Origin: Pyrenochaeta sp. MPI-SDFR-AT-0127
Taxonomy: Eukaryota > Ascomycota > Dothideomycetes > Pleosporales > Cucurbitariaceae
Assembly (NCBI GenBank): GCA_020747015.1
Contig: JAGTJM010000022.1
Span: 372,001 to 436,000 of the forward strand
DNA: 64,000 nt
Direction of reading: 5' to 3'
Shown here: positions 33,517-44,891 of the stretch, piece by piece
Layout: each line of letters opens with the position of its first letter
How positions within the stretch are numbered: position 1 is the stretch's first letter
The notes under the pieces: model-generated
The model's database searches: none
What the model saw: only the letters and a program-made list of their open reading frames with translations
Told to the model about the DNA's origin: nothing
Position numbers and translations under genes: made by a program

Positions 33517-34615
33517 CTAGAATATAGCAATAGCATTCGGTGGGCTCGCCACACCACCCGTAACATTCAACACCTGACTCGTGAAGAAAAATGTCCACCG
33601 TTGTTGCCTCTCGCACTCCTGTGCCAATCCGTCCAGGTCAAATAGCTCACCAATAGGCATTCCGAACCCGGAGAGCAGAATCTGGTGCATGGCCTGTTCA
33701 GAAGGAGGCCAAGCCTCGAAGCCGGGGCAATCTCCTGCGACGGCGGCAATCTGTGTGTCCCAAAGGAAAGCGAGGACATCGAGCGTGCTTTCCAACCCAG
33801 GATACTGAAATGGCGATTTAGACATGATAGTCTTCTTAGCGCTGAGGGAGGCTGCTGCGAATGCCGATGTGAAGCCTGCGAAGGTTAAGTAGGTGTCAAC
33901 GGGAGCAGAGTGGTTCGTGTTACTGACCTGTACGGAGCAAAATGATGTCGCCCGCCTGAAATGAGAACTTGCAGTCCTTTGCAATCTGCTTGGCGACATT
34001 CAATGCTATAGCATAGAACTCCAATGGGTCGTACTTGATCTCATTGCGTATAGCATAAGATGCAAAGTCAAGGAGCACCCCTCGACCGACGATGCCTTGC
34101 TTTGCCCAGGCTGCTCATTCGTTAGTCAATTGTTCCGAAGACATTAGAATACCTGCCATGGATGCCAAGTTTGGTAGTCTTCTTTCCCAAAATTTCTTCT
34201 TGCATAAGGCCATTGTAGAACCTCCCATCATCAAAACCCCAGTGCCGAAGTCCGTCCCATTGACTACTAGTTTGGGTATTGAAGGTAAGTCGATCATCCT
34301 ATCCATGTTTCAATATGTGCGTCTCAATCCCGCCACTTCCTGGATACTGACATTCATATTCTTTCCAAGTTCAATAATATCGTGCTGTAAAACCTCCCGG
34401 AAGTCTTCGCCAGCATAATCCATCTGCTCTAAGGGCCAGTTTAACCCGACTCTTGTGCCTGTTTTAATCTCCTTCGCGGCTTCCAGTGTCCTTTCGGTCG
34501 TCAAGTGGTTCAGAGTACCAAGCTCATCCTCTGTACCCCAAAGACCCCATGCTGAATGTGGTGGATGGGAAGGATCCAGTGGTAGTTCTGAAAATCTCGG
34601 GAATGGTCTTGTCAT
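33517..34615 (-). CDS. Cyclase-family metal hydrolase (kynurenine formamidase-like fold)
   Basis: Four exons (34352-34615, 34157-34298, 33928-34110, 33517-33875) give 315 residues. The N-terminus has FSELPLDPSHPPHSAWGLWG and DELGTLNHLT, usual for this fungal family. Exon 2 supplies NTQTSSQWDGLRHWG, where the Gln, Asp and His are the likely metal ligands. Exon 3 gives WAKQGIVGRGVLLDFASYA, and exon 4 the closing GMPIGELFDLDGLAQEC..GGVASPPNAIAIF. The exon 2/3 join works only with a GC donor at 34156 (G then GCAGGT), which restores LGIHAWAKQGIVG; the nearby GT donor shifts the frame into a stop. The substrate is unknown. Confidence 0.87.
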
Positions 34616-35268
34616 GATGGGTGGGAATAGCCTGCGAAACAGGTTTGAACAAGATATTGAAGCTGTATGCTACCGACAATCTTCATCTTTCTATATCTTA
34701 TTCTTTCTTCGTGAAGGATATCTGTTCCGGTTAGAAGTCTGTGAACTTGAGCTTTGCGGGGAAGATGTGACGATCGGCTATCGAGATCCGTCAACACTAC
34801 GAGGGCGCCGTAGACAACGATTAGGTCAAGCCTCGAGCTACTAGGGGCACAGGGCACACAATGAACCCATGTGGGACACGCATCGGGTCCGGGTTCATTT
34901 TCTAATAGGTTTGCCTGGTAGTCCGCATGTGGCTGATCAAAACTTCTCTGTGAGCGTTTGCAGGACCTCCCAGCGAGCAGAAGGCGACGCCCTGTGCCCT
35001 ATGTCTTCAGCCTGACATTCTGTGCCCTGGCCATGACGGACACCGGCGCCAAATTCGGACATGAGGCTAGTAATTATGCTGTCTAAACCATACTCAAGCT
35101 TCTGAGCTGACGCTTCCCCATGTTTGTTGTCCCTGCATAAAGATCGCCCCTGCCCCACCTTCCGAGGGGTAGCTCTGACGTTAAGTTGCAGCTCTTGGAA
35201 GCCAACAAATTATTCTACTCTTCCTCACATTTTTCTTGTCTCTGATCGACTTAACTACTCAAGGCAAC
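34616..35268. promoter_or_regulatory. Divergent region
   Basis: 653 bp between the cyclase and inositol monophosphatase starts, holding both promoters. No motif stands out. Confidence 0.4.
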
Positions 35269-36256
35269 ATGGCGGACATCAACCTTCAAGAGATACATGA
35301 CTTCATGATCTCCATTGCCAAAAAGGCAGGAGAGAGAATTGTATCCGCGAAACCCACCACTGAGAATGCTGGCTCGAAAAAGAATTGTCTGTCACAAATG
35401 GCATTTATACATTCGAATACTGATGCTAATCATGCAATGCAGCTGTCGATCTCGTCACCGAAACAGACCAAGCAGTCGAGAAGCTGATATCCACGGAGCT
35501 TCGCGAAAAGTATCCAAAATTTGAGTTCATGGGCGAGGTATGTTCTACATGGCAAACACAGCTTCAAAAGTAACTGCAGTGGTACTCACATCCTTATAGG
35601 AGACCTACAAGCCCGGCGACAAAATCAGCTCAGCACCAACGTTCATTTGCGATCCCATTGACGGCACTACGAACTTTGTGCACCGCTACCCATACGTCGC
35701 CATCTCTCTCGGCCTGACAATCGACCTCGAACCGAGGATTGGCATCGTATACAACCCGTTTACGCAAACACTCTACTCTGCGATCAAGGGACAAGGCGCA
35801 TACCTAAATCAAACTACAAAGCTTCCGTTAAGCTCGCCCACACCGCTGGAGACGCTGAACAGCTGTTTAGTAGCCATAGAATGGGGCAGCGATCGTAGCG
35901 GGAATGATTTCAAAGTGAAGAGCGAGACCTTCAAGAAGCTAGCTGCGACGAAAGAAGAGGGTGGAGGCATGGTTCACGGGCTGAGGAGTTTCGGCAGTGC
36001 GGCGCTGAATCTATGCGGTGTTGCTAGTGGAGGATTGGACATTTACTGGGAAGCTGGGTGCTGGGCTTGGGATGTTTGTGCAGGCTGGGTGATATTGAAG
36101 GAAGCTGGAGGCGTGATGGTGGACGCGAACCCAGGTAACTGGGAGCCGAGGGTGGATGAGAGGAGGTATATGGCTGTCCGAGCGGGGGAAGGGCAGAAAG
36201 AGGTTATTGAGGAGTTTTGGGGCTTGGTGGATGGCGCTTTTGAGGTTGGCATTTGA
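35269..36256 (+). CDS. Inositol monophosphatase
   Basis: Three exons (35269-35386, 35443-35537, 35600-36256) give 289 residues. All three lithium-sensitive phosphatase motifs are present: MGEETYK with paired Glu near residue 70, DPIDGTTNFVHRYPYV near residue 90 with the two metal-binding Asp residues, and WEAGCWAWDVCAGWVILKEAGG near residue 225. The first join restores KKNSVDLVTETDQAVE, but its donor (GTCTGT) is weak. The enzyme removes phosphate from inositol-1-phosphate, feeding inositol synthesis and phosphoinositide recycling; related fungal proteins sit in the quinate cluster, but no quinate gene is nearby. It should be cytosolic and Mg-dependent. Confidence 0.94.
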
Positions 36257-36912
36257 GTTTGTGAGCGCCTCGAGTCAGGAACGAATAGACGTGGGCGATA
36301 GACTAGACATCACATCTACAATCGGCACATCAATATAGCGGCGGCCTAAGTTTCTCATTACACGCCACTAAAATCCTCCGCAGCCAGTCTGTCCACACAA
36401 GCGGTCTCAATCAATCTGTTCCGCATCGGACTCTCCACCAGAGAGTGTCCTCCAGCACGGTTCTTCTCAACCATCACAGAACCATGCATCCTGAAATGAA
36501 TGTCCTCCTATTTCCAAGTCCACCAACAACACAATTCCCATTCCATTTCCAAACGCGCACAAGCAGAACAAAGGAAACACAGTTTCGAAAGGTTGTCATG
36601 TACTCTCTCCGCAAGCAGAGAGGGGATTTAGAAAGGAAACGCGCTATCGTTATACGGAGAAGGAGGGATTAGGGGACGCGATGGGGGTAAGCAAACTCCA
36701 CGGTAGTAAGAGAGATAAGATAGAGGGGAATGATGATGCAACCGGTTCAAATACGCCGAGGAAATCAACGGAGAGGAGTCAATCCAGTCCATGTTTTTCT
36801 GAGGTTTTCCTTTCTTTTAGAGAGGGATGATGAGCGAGTTGCATGAGCGCTTTGTCGCTGCTTGGCAATTTGAGTTACTGGAGTTTAAATTGGACAAGTT
36901 GAAGAACTCCGG

Positions 36913-36954
<42 letters not shown>

Positions 36955-37091
36955 AGTTGTGTTTGACGAGTGTGCTGGAGTATGCAACCAGCCTTAGATG
37001 GTCCTGGGAGTACCGCGAGAGTTGCTGCTGGAAGTTAGTTGGCATCAAAGTCACAGGCTGAAGCAATTATCAAGACAGAGAAGCGCAAGGC
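36257..37091. other. Convergent 3' spacer
   Basis: Between the converging inositol monophosphatase and BTB genes. It contains a TG dinucleotide repeat, listed separately. Confidence 0.4.
36914..36951. repeat. (TG)n microsatellite
   Basis: About 18 uninterrupted TG units lie in the 3' flank of the BTB gene. Seen directly. Confidence 0.97.
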
Positions 37092-37913
37092 TCACCTCGC
37101 GTCCACGAGATCATCGACATGGTTGCACATCGCCACAAACAAGTCAAAAAACAGTTTTCCCCCCATCTCCATCTCCATCTGCATGGTTCCACTACGCTTG
37201 AATGTTTTCCGGCTGCGGATAATCAAGGCGAGATAATGAGCGCGCAGCCGCGAGTCGCTGTCCGGCGTGTTCTCATAGGCATACCGCGCGCTGCGCAGGA
37301 TCGTACCAACCTCGATCCCGCTCTGCAGGCCCTGCTTGCGCAGAGAGAGCTTCTTGAGCTCTTCGAGGCCGTAGCGATCGGCAGCGCAATACACGGCTGT
37401 GTCGCGGAGAATAATGTCACCTACGCCAGAGTGGAAGAAGGTTGGCTCGACAGCGGCTACGCGGTCGCCATTTTTGTTTGGATCGGGCGAGGTCATTGCG
37501 CCCTCGAGCATCCAGGTTTGCCGTCGCTTGTCGTGGACCAAGCGCGGGTAGTAGTCACCCTTGTACAGATACTCAAGAATGCAAGAGAAGATCTCGGGCT
37601 CCTCCATGGGTAGATCGATGCGTCGATTAGCGGATTCGAAGAACTGGCCCCGTAAGACTTCAGAGAAGTACGGGGAGTGACATAGGACGTCTTCGTGCGC
37701 AGCGAACAGTCGCTGGTCAGGACCAACGACAACAGTCACAATGGCGGAGGTGAGGCTCGGAGAGCCATTCTCCATCATCGGACTATCCCTGCGCGCATCC
37801 ATCTTCTCGACCATGACCTTCTGCTTCGAAGCATCGCGAAACGATCTCTTCGGCTGTTTGGTTATCTTGCCCGAACGGTCCTTCGAGCTAGCAAAAGAGC
37901 GTTTGCCGAACAT
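37092..37913 (-). CDS. BTB/POZ domain protein
   Basis: A single exon of 273 residues. After a basic N-terminus (RSFASSKDRSGKITKQPKR) the BTB fold runs from about residue 55: AIVTVVVGPDQRLFAAHEDVL, then SPYFSEVLRG, then IDLPMEEPEIFSCILEYLYKGDYYP. This is the usual fungal form, in which the domain is followed by an insert (here YYPRLVHDKRRQTWML...) and a helical region with YCAADRYGLEELKKLSL. Such proteins dimerise, and some are adaptors for Cul3 ubiquitin ligases. Nothing in the sequence points to a particular partner. Confidence 0.88.
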   Translation of the reverse strand: MFGKRSFASSKDRSGKITKQPKRSFRDASKQKVMVEKMDARRDSPMMENGSPSLTSAIVTVVVGPDQRLFAAHEDVLCHSPYFSEVLRGQFFESANRRIDLPMEEPEIFSCILEYLYKGDYYPRLVHDKRRQTWMLEGAMTSPDPNKNGDRVAAVEPTFFHSGVGDIILRDTAVYCAADRYGLEELKKLSLRKQGLQSGIEVGTILRSARYAYENTPDSDSRLRAHYLALIIRSRKTFKRSGTMQMEMEMGGKLFFDLFVAMCNHVDDLVDAR

Positions 37914-39546
37914 TATGGACGAAGAGAGGGATCGTAGCGAGCGACGGAAGGACTTGAAAAGAACGGACAGGTTAGTTTGACGCAGTGTGCATGAGGGGAG
38001 CTCTTGAAGCTCTCTAGATTTCGCGCCTTTTGTGGGAAAAAAGTGCTGGATCCGAGGAGCTTAGTGTGTATCAACACTGGTGGTGAAGATTTCACACTTT
38101 GTTGTCGAGCTGAAGCTTGTCGAGAGGCGTAAGGGCTGAGGTGTGGGGGATGCCGGCCTCTTAAATACTGGCCCTGCCAAGTTGTAATCCCTGCAGCCTG
38201 CTGTCCTAGCGCCGGGCTGTGTAGCCTGCATACCCATTATTCTATTCGTCAATTGCACTTGTGTCCTCCAGGACTGGGCTCAGAAAGCTGTCAGGCAGCA
38301 AGGCCGCGTTGTTTGCAGCACCTGATTTGGTGCGCTGCCACAGAGGTGGAAGATCATGGAACTTCCCTGCTGTCCAACGAGTTGGCGGTATGGCTTGCTA
38401 AGCGACCCATGGACAACGCAGCAGCATGACCCTGCCGCCCCAAGGAGGAAAACAACAAGTAACTTTGACGCAAAGGAAAAGGAGAATGCGATATCAAGGA
38501 TGAGATACGAAACTCACTCTCCAGCGCGCTCATCAGGTGCGCGTCGCGTATCCATCACGGTGTAACGTGATCTGCGACCGAGCGGCCTCCACTAACGAAC
38601 TGCTTGTGACTCACAGCAGAGCTATGCAGCAGCTGAAGCGAGTAAGCTTTCCAATCCAGAATAGCGTGTGTTTTACGGCCGTGGAAATGGTGCACAACAT
38701 TCATTCCGCCAGCAGCTTTTGTGTTCCGGTGTATGCTGTGGGAAAGCGCTCCATATGTTGTATTTTTGCAGTGAATGCTAGCTGCCGAGCTGACGTCTGG
38801 AACCATGCTGCCTTTTTTTTATGATATTCATGGTAGGAAATGAATTATGACAACTGGCTCTGATATTGTTGATGCCCATGCTTCGGCTCGACAGAGATAG
38901 CTTTTCCTGCGTCAGTTAAAGCAGAATATGGTATGATGTGTTCCAGGGCCTAGACAGTAGTGTCTATGTGATGGTAGACAGTGGGACTGGTGTGCAAGAA
39001 ATAATGGAGGAATGTTGCTCATTGCTCGTAGCTTTGTCGCAGTCGGAGCATCGGAACCAGAGGACCGTGATGACCCCCATTCTTGGGTTGATTAAGCCAA
39101 GTGAAGTCTCAATGCCGTCTCCTCCGTATGCTCCTATGACGTCGGTAATACATGGTAGATCGCATTTGCAGTGCGTAAACAAAGTCCCATGTTCCAAAGC
39201 AAAAGTAGGTCGGTAACCTGGTGAGCCCTCTTATGTAGCGATGGAGCAAAGGGTGCTAGGCTACCGGCCCGCTGGCGGAGCTTTGACTCTTCCTCTTCGT
39301 CATGCATGAATCGAATCTTCCCCACCTCTACAACGTTCTTTTCACGACTAGACCTAACACTCCAGCCTTTCACCTAAGAGCGCAGTGAGGCTCGTCTATC
39401 TTAATCTTACGTGGCGCTACTCCTTCACTTCTAACAGAAGAGCCTCCTGCCATTCTAAATTGCGCCGCTAACGGAAGCGCCGTAATACCTTTTCAGGCAA
39501 CACGTTGACTCAAAATCCCTAACAGGACAATCAACCCGCCGCCACA
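37914..39546. promoter_or_regulatory. Divergent region between BTB and E2 genes
   Basis: 1.6 kb of intergenic DNA with both promoters. ORFs up to 95 codons have no recognisable content. Confidence 0.4.
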
Positions 39547-40127
39547 ATGAGTACCGGAGCCAAAAAGCGAATCATGAAGGCAAGCCTCTCGTACGATGCG
39601 TCCCAAAAGCAAACAGACCACTAACCTTGAGACAGGAGTATCGCGAGTGCATGGCCGATACTCCCACAGGCATGAAGATCAACTTTGATGAGCAGAACAT
39701 GACCAAGTGGGAAGTCCTGATGGACGGTCCTGACCAGTCAGTCTATGCTGTATGCTGAGCACCCCCAAGCGCCCTGGCGCACAACCAGAAGCGCCCGCTA
39801 ATAACTGCACAGGGCGGTCACTTCAAGCTCGAGATCACCTTCCCTACCGAATATCCGTTCAAGCCGCCTGTCGTCAGCTTCCGAACCAAGATCTACCACC
39901 CAAACGTGAGCAACGATGACAAGGGTTCTATGTGCTTGGGACTACTCCGCCCCGACGAGTGGAAGCCACCGAACAAGGTAGTGGCTGTCCTGCGCCTCAT
40001 CCAAACGCTGCTGATTGAGCCTAATCCCGACGATGCCATTGAGCCCTCGATTGCCAACGAGTACAGGGAGAACCGCAAGGAGTTTGAGAAGACTGCGAAA
40101 GACTGGGTTAAGCGGTACGCAAAGTGA
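39547..40127 (+). CDS. Ubiquitin-conjugating enzyme E2
   Basis: Three exons (39547-39579, 39636-39749, 39813-40127) give 153 residues, the size of a bare UBC domain. It has the beta-sheet FKLEITFPTEYPFKPPVVSF, the HPN motif (IYHPNVSN) and the catalytic cysteine in KGSMCLGLL nine residues further on. The C-terminal helices LRLIQTLLIEPNPDDAIEPSIANEY and EFEKTAKDWVKRYAK follow Ubc4/5-type E2 enzymes, but the DEWKPPNKV stretch is closer to Ube2L-like members, so the subclass is open. The first intron (39580-39635) has a GC donor in the sequence AAG|GCAAGC and a CTAAC branch site. The join gives MKEYRECM. Confidence 0.92.
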
Positions 40128-41603
40128 GGGCATGTTTGGCAATGGACAAGGGCGGCAATCTTCTGGGGTAGAAGCGTGTTTGTCCGATATATTGCATTTG
40201 GGGCGTTCGGCGAAACTTGCATGCGGTTGGTAACCTTTGAGACCGGAGATGGGCGAACAAGCAATGTGTACATGGGCGAATGGTATTTGCGGGCCTTTTC
40301 CAGCTGGATTATCTAGCATCTCCGAACAATTGAACAGGGAAGGCTTACTCGGGTGCGCCAAATAAGATGAGTATGGCCTCGTGTCGTCATAAGCAAATTA
40401 CCTCTGGCCGTGCTTGAGAATCAGTTCGCGTGCTGAGACCGGGAGCCGCGGGTGCAATCCTTCGAGAAGACTGACGCGCCATTGTGACGTTCAGTGCCTT
40501 TGCCTGCTTGAGACAAGTCGACAACGCTGGCCACGTGTGAACTGTTCGCGAGGAGGGCATGAGTCCAGCACGGGCGTGTCCCAGTCCAGCATACCCTTGC
40601 CTCGAGGGAGCCCAAGGGGGTGTGCAAACCTGGTCGTGAGTCAGCTTCCAACGGTGCAGTCCGCATTGCGCTCCCGAAGCAATGGAAGAAGCAAACTTTG
40701 TGAGATCTGCAGTGAGCCCCCTGAAACACGCTCCCGTCACGTTGAGCAACACCATGCCCAAGAGCCACAAAGTCTAATTTATCATTGCTGTCGGCAGAGG
40801 AAGAGGCCCACCAGGCGAGCAGTTGTTGGGCAGCGTGCCAATGAAGAGATGCGGAAGAGGCGCCTGCGTGCCTGTCTCCAAACGGGTGTGTCGAGGGCGC
40901 TAACAGGCCTGACGCCGTCGATTGGCCCAGCTCGCGTCAATTTCGCGATCTTTGGTACGGTTATGAGCGCTTATGCAACCCGCAGACGATGTGCCGTCTG
41001 GTGTCGAGCAAGCAACAGCTCGCTCTGACAAGCTCTACCCGGTCCGCCGCCCTCGACTCAGTGCTAGCGACGGGGAAGATATGCCGCCGGCTCTTGGCGC
41101 TGGCTGGAGAGTCAGTGAGCGTTCCATCTTGGAGCACTCCGTACATGTCCTGCTACACTCTTGGGCGCACTCCTTTCCTCACCACTGCCTGAACAACCGC
41201 GGACCCGCCGGCACGCCACGTTCCTTAATCCTGACGCTCACTCACAATCCCATCACACGGCCTGCCACCTGAGGCTCTATCGTGTGGGACCGGCCCCTCC
41301 CCCCTTCTCGACAGTCGCGGGTTGCCAGTGCTTTTCACTTTCAAACATTGCCTCGCCTCCAACGTCTCCACCCGCAACAGCGCTTCCTGCACGTATCCAC
41401 GTATCCACGCACCCACGCACCCACGCACCCAAGCAGTCACGAATCTACGTCGCGCGGTAATAAGCTTTCACACTCCACAGCTCCGATCCGGCCCCCCGAG
41501 AATGTCGCCGCGGATTATCACCAAACCCGAGCTGCCTGCATTTCTGGTCGAATGAGCGCGCCTCTGCCCGGATTCATAGTCCTTCCCAGCTCCCCACCTC
41601 GCA
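40128..41603. promoter_or_regulatory. Long leader and promoter of the TBC gene
   Basis: This region is GC- and CT-rich, with a short tandem repeat near 41390 listed separately. A perfect AP-1/Gcn4-type TGAGTCA occurs near 40636. ORFs up to 204 codons overlap on both strands and look like chance in GC-rich DNA. Confidence 0.4.
41390..41430. repeat. 8-bp tandem repeat in TBC gene leader
   Basis: About five head-to-tail copies of a CCACGCAC-like octamer, the first two diverged to CCACGTAT. It lies about 170 bp before the start codon. Confidence 0.9.
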
Positions 41604-44600
41604 ATGGGTGACACCCTCCTTCGTTCTGGCACTCCTGGCGCCACTCAACACAGCGCTACGACCACATACCCCGAGGCCGCCGCTCCACCAAAGCCACAGT
41701 ACATTGCCTACCGACCCTCCAACGCCGACTTCACCCCACCCGCGTCTCCACAACCACAAAGTCCATATGCGGCCCAGGGAGGGTTTGGTTCACAACGGGC
41801 AAAGCATCCAGTGCATCTGCAAATGGATACGGCTGTTGTGCCCGCCTACGAGCGCACCGCATACAGCCCCTCGCCCTTGGAAAGCCCAACCCTTCCTCCA
41901 ACAGCACTCCCATCTCCTAAATTCCCTCCACGCCAGCGGGCTCCCTCTCTCCTCCGCCATGCTGCTGTTCCTTCTCCCCACTACGACGGCCACACGCGAG
42001 CAGACCCGTCTGCAGCATCGCCCACAATTGCTCCCCTAATGACACGCCAGTACAGTGGCCCTGGCTCTCCGGACCCTCGTACTTTCTACAATCCTTTAGC
42101 CAGCAATCCTGTCAACTCAAATGGGCCATCATGGGACTCATCTGCCGAGGATCTGCCAGGTGTTACTCCCTCATACAGGCCCCGTGGAATGACCAGCTCA
42201 TCACAGCCTTCCTTCCAACCCAATCCCCCATTGCGTTCAATGACTTCCATCCCCGACTATGCTCAGTACCGGGCAAGTGAGAGAGCAAACTTGTCTGGCA
42301 CGTACAAGCCGAATAGAGGTGTTCCAAACTGGTCTCATACTGATTACTATCCTCCACCTCGACCTTTTCGCGGGGAAGAGCCACGTGCGAGTTTCAGATC
42401 CGGTTGGACAAATGCGTCATCTAGCATGATGGAAGCAAGCGGGACGGAACGCAGCAGTGTGTTGACCGCACGGAGCTCTGTCATGAGTGATCGACAAGCT
42501 AGCTTATATTCGAGAGATCACTCAAGGGACCGATTACGAGATCGTGATGACTCGCCTGAAACGATCCAGACCTCCGAATTGGCCGAAGAAGAAGATCTGG
42601 ACGCGGTCGAGGACGTATTAGATGCGTACTACTACGACGAGGACGATCAGGACCGCAGTGAGAAGCTTTCGCAACATGATACACGAGATCAGCTTAGCCC
42701 TTCCCCTGTCGCCCTTGACTCGGAGCCTCCTGGGTTGTCGCAGACGCCGTCCCGTGATTTTGATTCTCTAGATTCTTTCCATTCGTCAGATAATCTCAGA
42801 CAGTGGGACGACCGCCCAGTGTCATATGTGTCCGATGGGAACGTTGACAAGACCACATCATCAGAGGCCTTAGCAATTCGTCGTCCGTCTGCGTCTGGTT
42901 ATCCTGATTCGATCAATACGCTTGATGAGGACATACATGGCACCAACTCTACTGAACGGAAGGAATTCAAGTCGAACTACCTACCATCCTTACAGATCAG
43001 CCCTTTTCAGGCACAGTACGGCCCCAGAAGCATTGAAGCTGTGGTAAAACAATCCAGCACACGGAAGTCAGGCGCTTGGCAACGATCAAGTGAAGAATTG
43101 CCCCGACGAATGTCAGTCTCGTTGCAAGCGCTAGCTCTTGGCACATCCAATACCATGGACCGTACAGCTCAATTAAACGATCAAGGGCCACAGCTGCAAA
43201 AGAAAAGCGCGACTGTCAAAATGACAGAAATACGCCGCGAGATTGCAGGACTCCCGCAGTTGCCCATGAACAGATCACGCATGTCTCGACAGGATTGGGT
43301 CGACATTGAAGCATATTCAAAAAGGCACAGTAAGAGACCAAGCGCCTCGCGAACTCTCTCCGGTGATTCAACTGTGAGCAAAATCGGTCCCCAGTCTCCG
43401 CCGCTACAAAGATCTGAACCACTCCCTGAACTTGACGAAGATGAGGCTATTCCTCGCCGTGCTTCGACAAGCGTCTTTGACCGGAGGAGCACGTTGTTCA
43501 ACCTGGGCATGATGTCACAGCCCATTCCCACATACGGAAACTCTTTGGCAGTACGTTCTTCGGAGACGCCATTGCCAGACCAACAGATGAGTGGGCCATC
43601 ACCTCGTCGGCCAAACACGACAGCAGCCGTGGAACGCGATCGCTATGGTTTCAAGAAGACTTCGGACAAGATCAGTGTGCAACAGTACAATGTATGGGCT
43701 TCGAAATATGAGGACCATATCTCTCGGCGACGGAACAAATGGGTCTCACTAATGTCCAAGCAAGGTCTACCGACAAACGATCCTAGTAAGTTCCCCGATA
43801 TGTGCGAGAAGGTCAAGCGATATGCGCGGAAAGGATATCCACCTGAGTGGCGTGGTGCCATGTGGTGGTACTACTCTGGGGGCCAGCATCTGATCAAGCA
43901 ACAAGAGATGGTTGGTCTCTACGCGTCACTAGTAGCTCGAGTGCAGCGAGACGAGCTCAATAAAGACGACAAAGATGCAATCGAACGCGATCTTGACCGG
44001 ACCTTCCCTGACAATATTCATTTCCGCCCAGAGCCTGCCACCGATCTACTTGACGGAGACTCTGATGATGAGCCAGCACTTATCAAGGATCTCCGCGAGG
44101 TTCTTTCCTGCTTCGCCTTAAACAATCCAAACATTGGATATTGTCAGTCTCTCAACTTCATTGCAGGTCTCCTTCTCCTGTTCCTGAAGCAAGACAAAGA
44201 ACGAGCCTTCGTGCTTCTCACCATCATTACCCAGAACCATCTTCCCGGCGCACACGCCCGCAACCTGGCCAACACCGAGGTCAACGTCTTGATGATGCTG
44301 ATCAAAGACTACCTTCCAAAAGTATGGGCTTCCATAAATGACACCGATCTTATCAATAGCGGTGCTGGATCACATGCCCATCCCAGCTCCAAGTTTCAGC
44401 GGCAACCCACAGTCGCTCTGTCGTGCACTTCATGGTTCATGAGCATCTTCGTCGGTGTACTTCCGATCGAGACCGTTCTCCGAGTCTGGGACGCCTTCCT
44501 TTACGAAGGACCTCGTGCCCTGTACCGATATGCACTTGCCATTTTCAAGCTTGGGGAGGGAGAAATCAAGAAGTACCGTCCCGGCGATGGGGAGCTCTTT

Positions 44601-44891
44601 ATGACGGTGCAAAATCTGCCGCGGACATGCCTGGACCCAAATATCCTACACGATTTGGCGTTTGTGAAGAAAGGTTTTGGTAACCTATCACAAAATGTGA
44701 TTGACCAGAAGCGGTTATTCTGGCGGGAGCAGAATAAAATGACCCACCAAACATCTGTCAAGACGATACGGGGCATGCAGCTCGTGGTGCCCAAGGAAGA
44801 CGACGAAGACACGGATAGCCTGAGGAAGGCAATAGGCATGGACAACCTGCGAAGAAAAGCCTCGAGAAGGTTCCGCAAAATGAGAGGATAA
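41604..44891 (+). CDS. TBC-domain Rab GTPase-activating protein
   Basis: A single exon of 1095 residues. The first ~700 residues are Ser/Pro-rich and look disordered, with charged patches (TSELAEEEDLDAVEDVLDAYYYDEDDQ is acidic) and probable phosphosites. The TBC domain begins near residue 735 at RKGYPPEWRGAMWWYYSGG. The dual catalytic fingers are present: the arginine finger in IERDLDRTFP near residue 792 and the glutamine finger in NIGYCQSLN near residue 845. Further TBC landmarks are FIAGLLLLFLKQD and the SWFMSIFVGVLPIETVLRVWDAFLYEG segment. It should stimulate GTP hydrolysis by a Rab in membrane traffic. The basic C-terminus (RRKASRRFRKM) could aid membrane binding. Confidence 0.94.
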   Translation: MGDTLLRSGTPGATQHSATTTYPEAAAPPKPQYIAYRPSNADFTPPASPQPQSPYAAQGGFGSQRAKHPVHLQMDTAVVPAYERTAYSPSPLESPTLPPTALPSPKFPPRQRAPSLLRHAAVPSPHYDGHTRADPSAASPTIAPLMTRQYSGPGSPDPRTFYNPLASNPVNSNGPSWDSSAEDLPGVTPSYRPRGMTSSSQPSFQPNPPLRSMTSIPDYAQYRASERANLSGTYKPNRGVPNWSHTDYYPPPRPFRGEEPRASFRSGWTNASSSMMEASGTERSSVLTARSSVMSDRQASLYSRDHSRDRLRDRDDSPETIQTSELAEEEDLDAVEDVLDAYYYDEDDQDRSEKLSQHDTRDQLSPSPVALDSEPPGLSQTPSRDFDSLDSFHSSDNLRQWDDRPVSYVSDGNVDKTTSSEALAIRRPSASGYPDSINTLDEDIHGTNSTERKEFKSNYLPSLQISPFQAQYGPRSIEAVVKQSSTRKSGAWQRSSEELPRRMSVSLQALALGTSNTMDRTAQLNDQGPQLQKKSATVKMTEIRREIAGLPQLPMNRSRMSRQDWVDIEAYSKRHSKRPSASRTLSGDSTVSKIGPQSPPLQRSEPLPELDEDEAIPRRASTSVFDRRSTLFNLGMMSQPIPTYGNSLAVRSSETPLPDQQMSGPSPRRPNTTAAVERDRYGFKKTSDKISVQQYNVWASKYEDHISRRRNKWVSLMSKQGLPTNDPSKFPDMCEKVKRYARKGYPPEWRGAMWWYYSGGQHLIKQQEMVGLYASLVARVQRDELNKDDKDAIERDLDRTFPDNIHFRPEPATDLLDGDSDDEPALIKDLREVLSCFALNNPNIGYCQSLNFIAGLLLLFLKQDKERAFVLLTIITQNHLPGAHARNLANTEVNVLMMLIKDYLPKVWASINDTDLINSGAGSHAHPSSKFQRQPTVALSCTSWFMSIFVGVLPIETVLRVWDAFLYEGPRALYRYALAIFKLGEGEIKKYRPGDGELFMTVQNLPRTCLDPNILHDLAFVKKGFGNLSQNVIDQKRLFWREQNKMTHQTSVKTIRGMQLVVPKEDDEDTDSLRKAIGMDNLRRKASRRFRKMRG

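Noticed and set aside
40414..41028. 204-codon ORF upstream of the TBC gene
   Set aside because: It overlaps equally long frames on the other strand in GC-rich DNA and has no recognisable domain.
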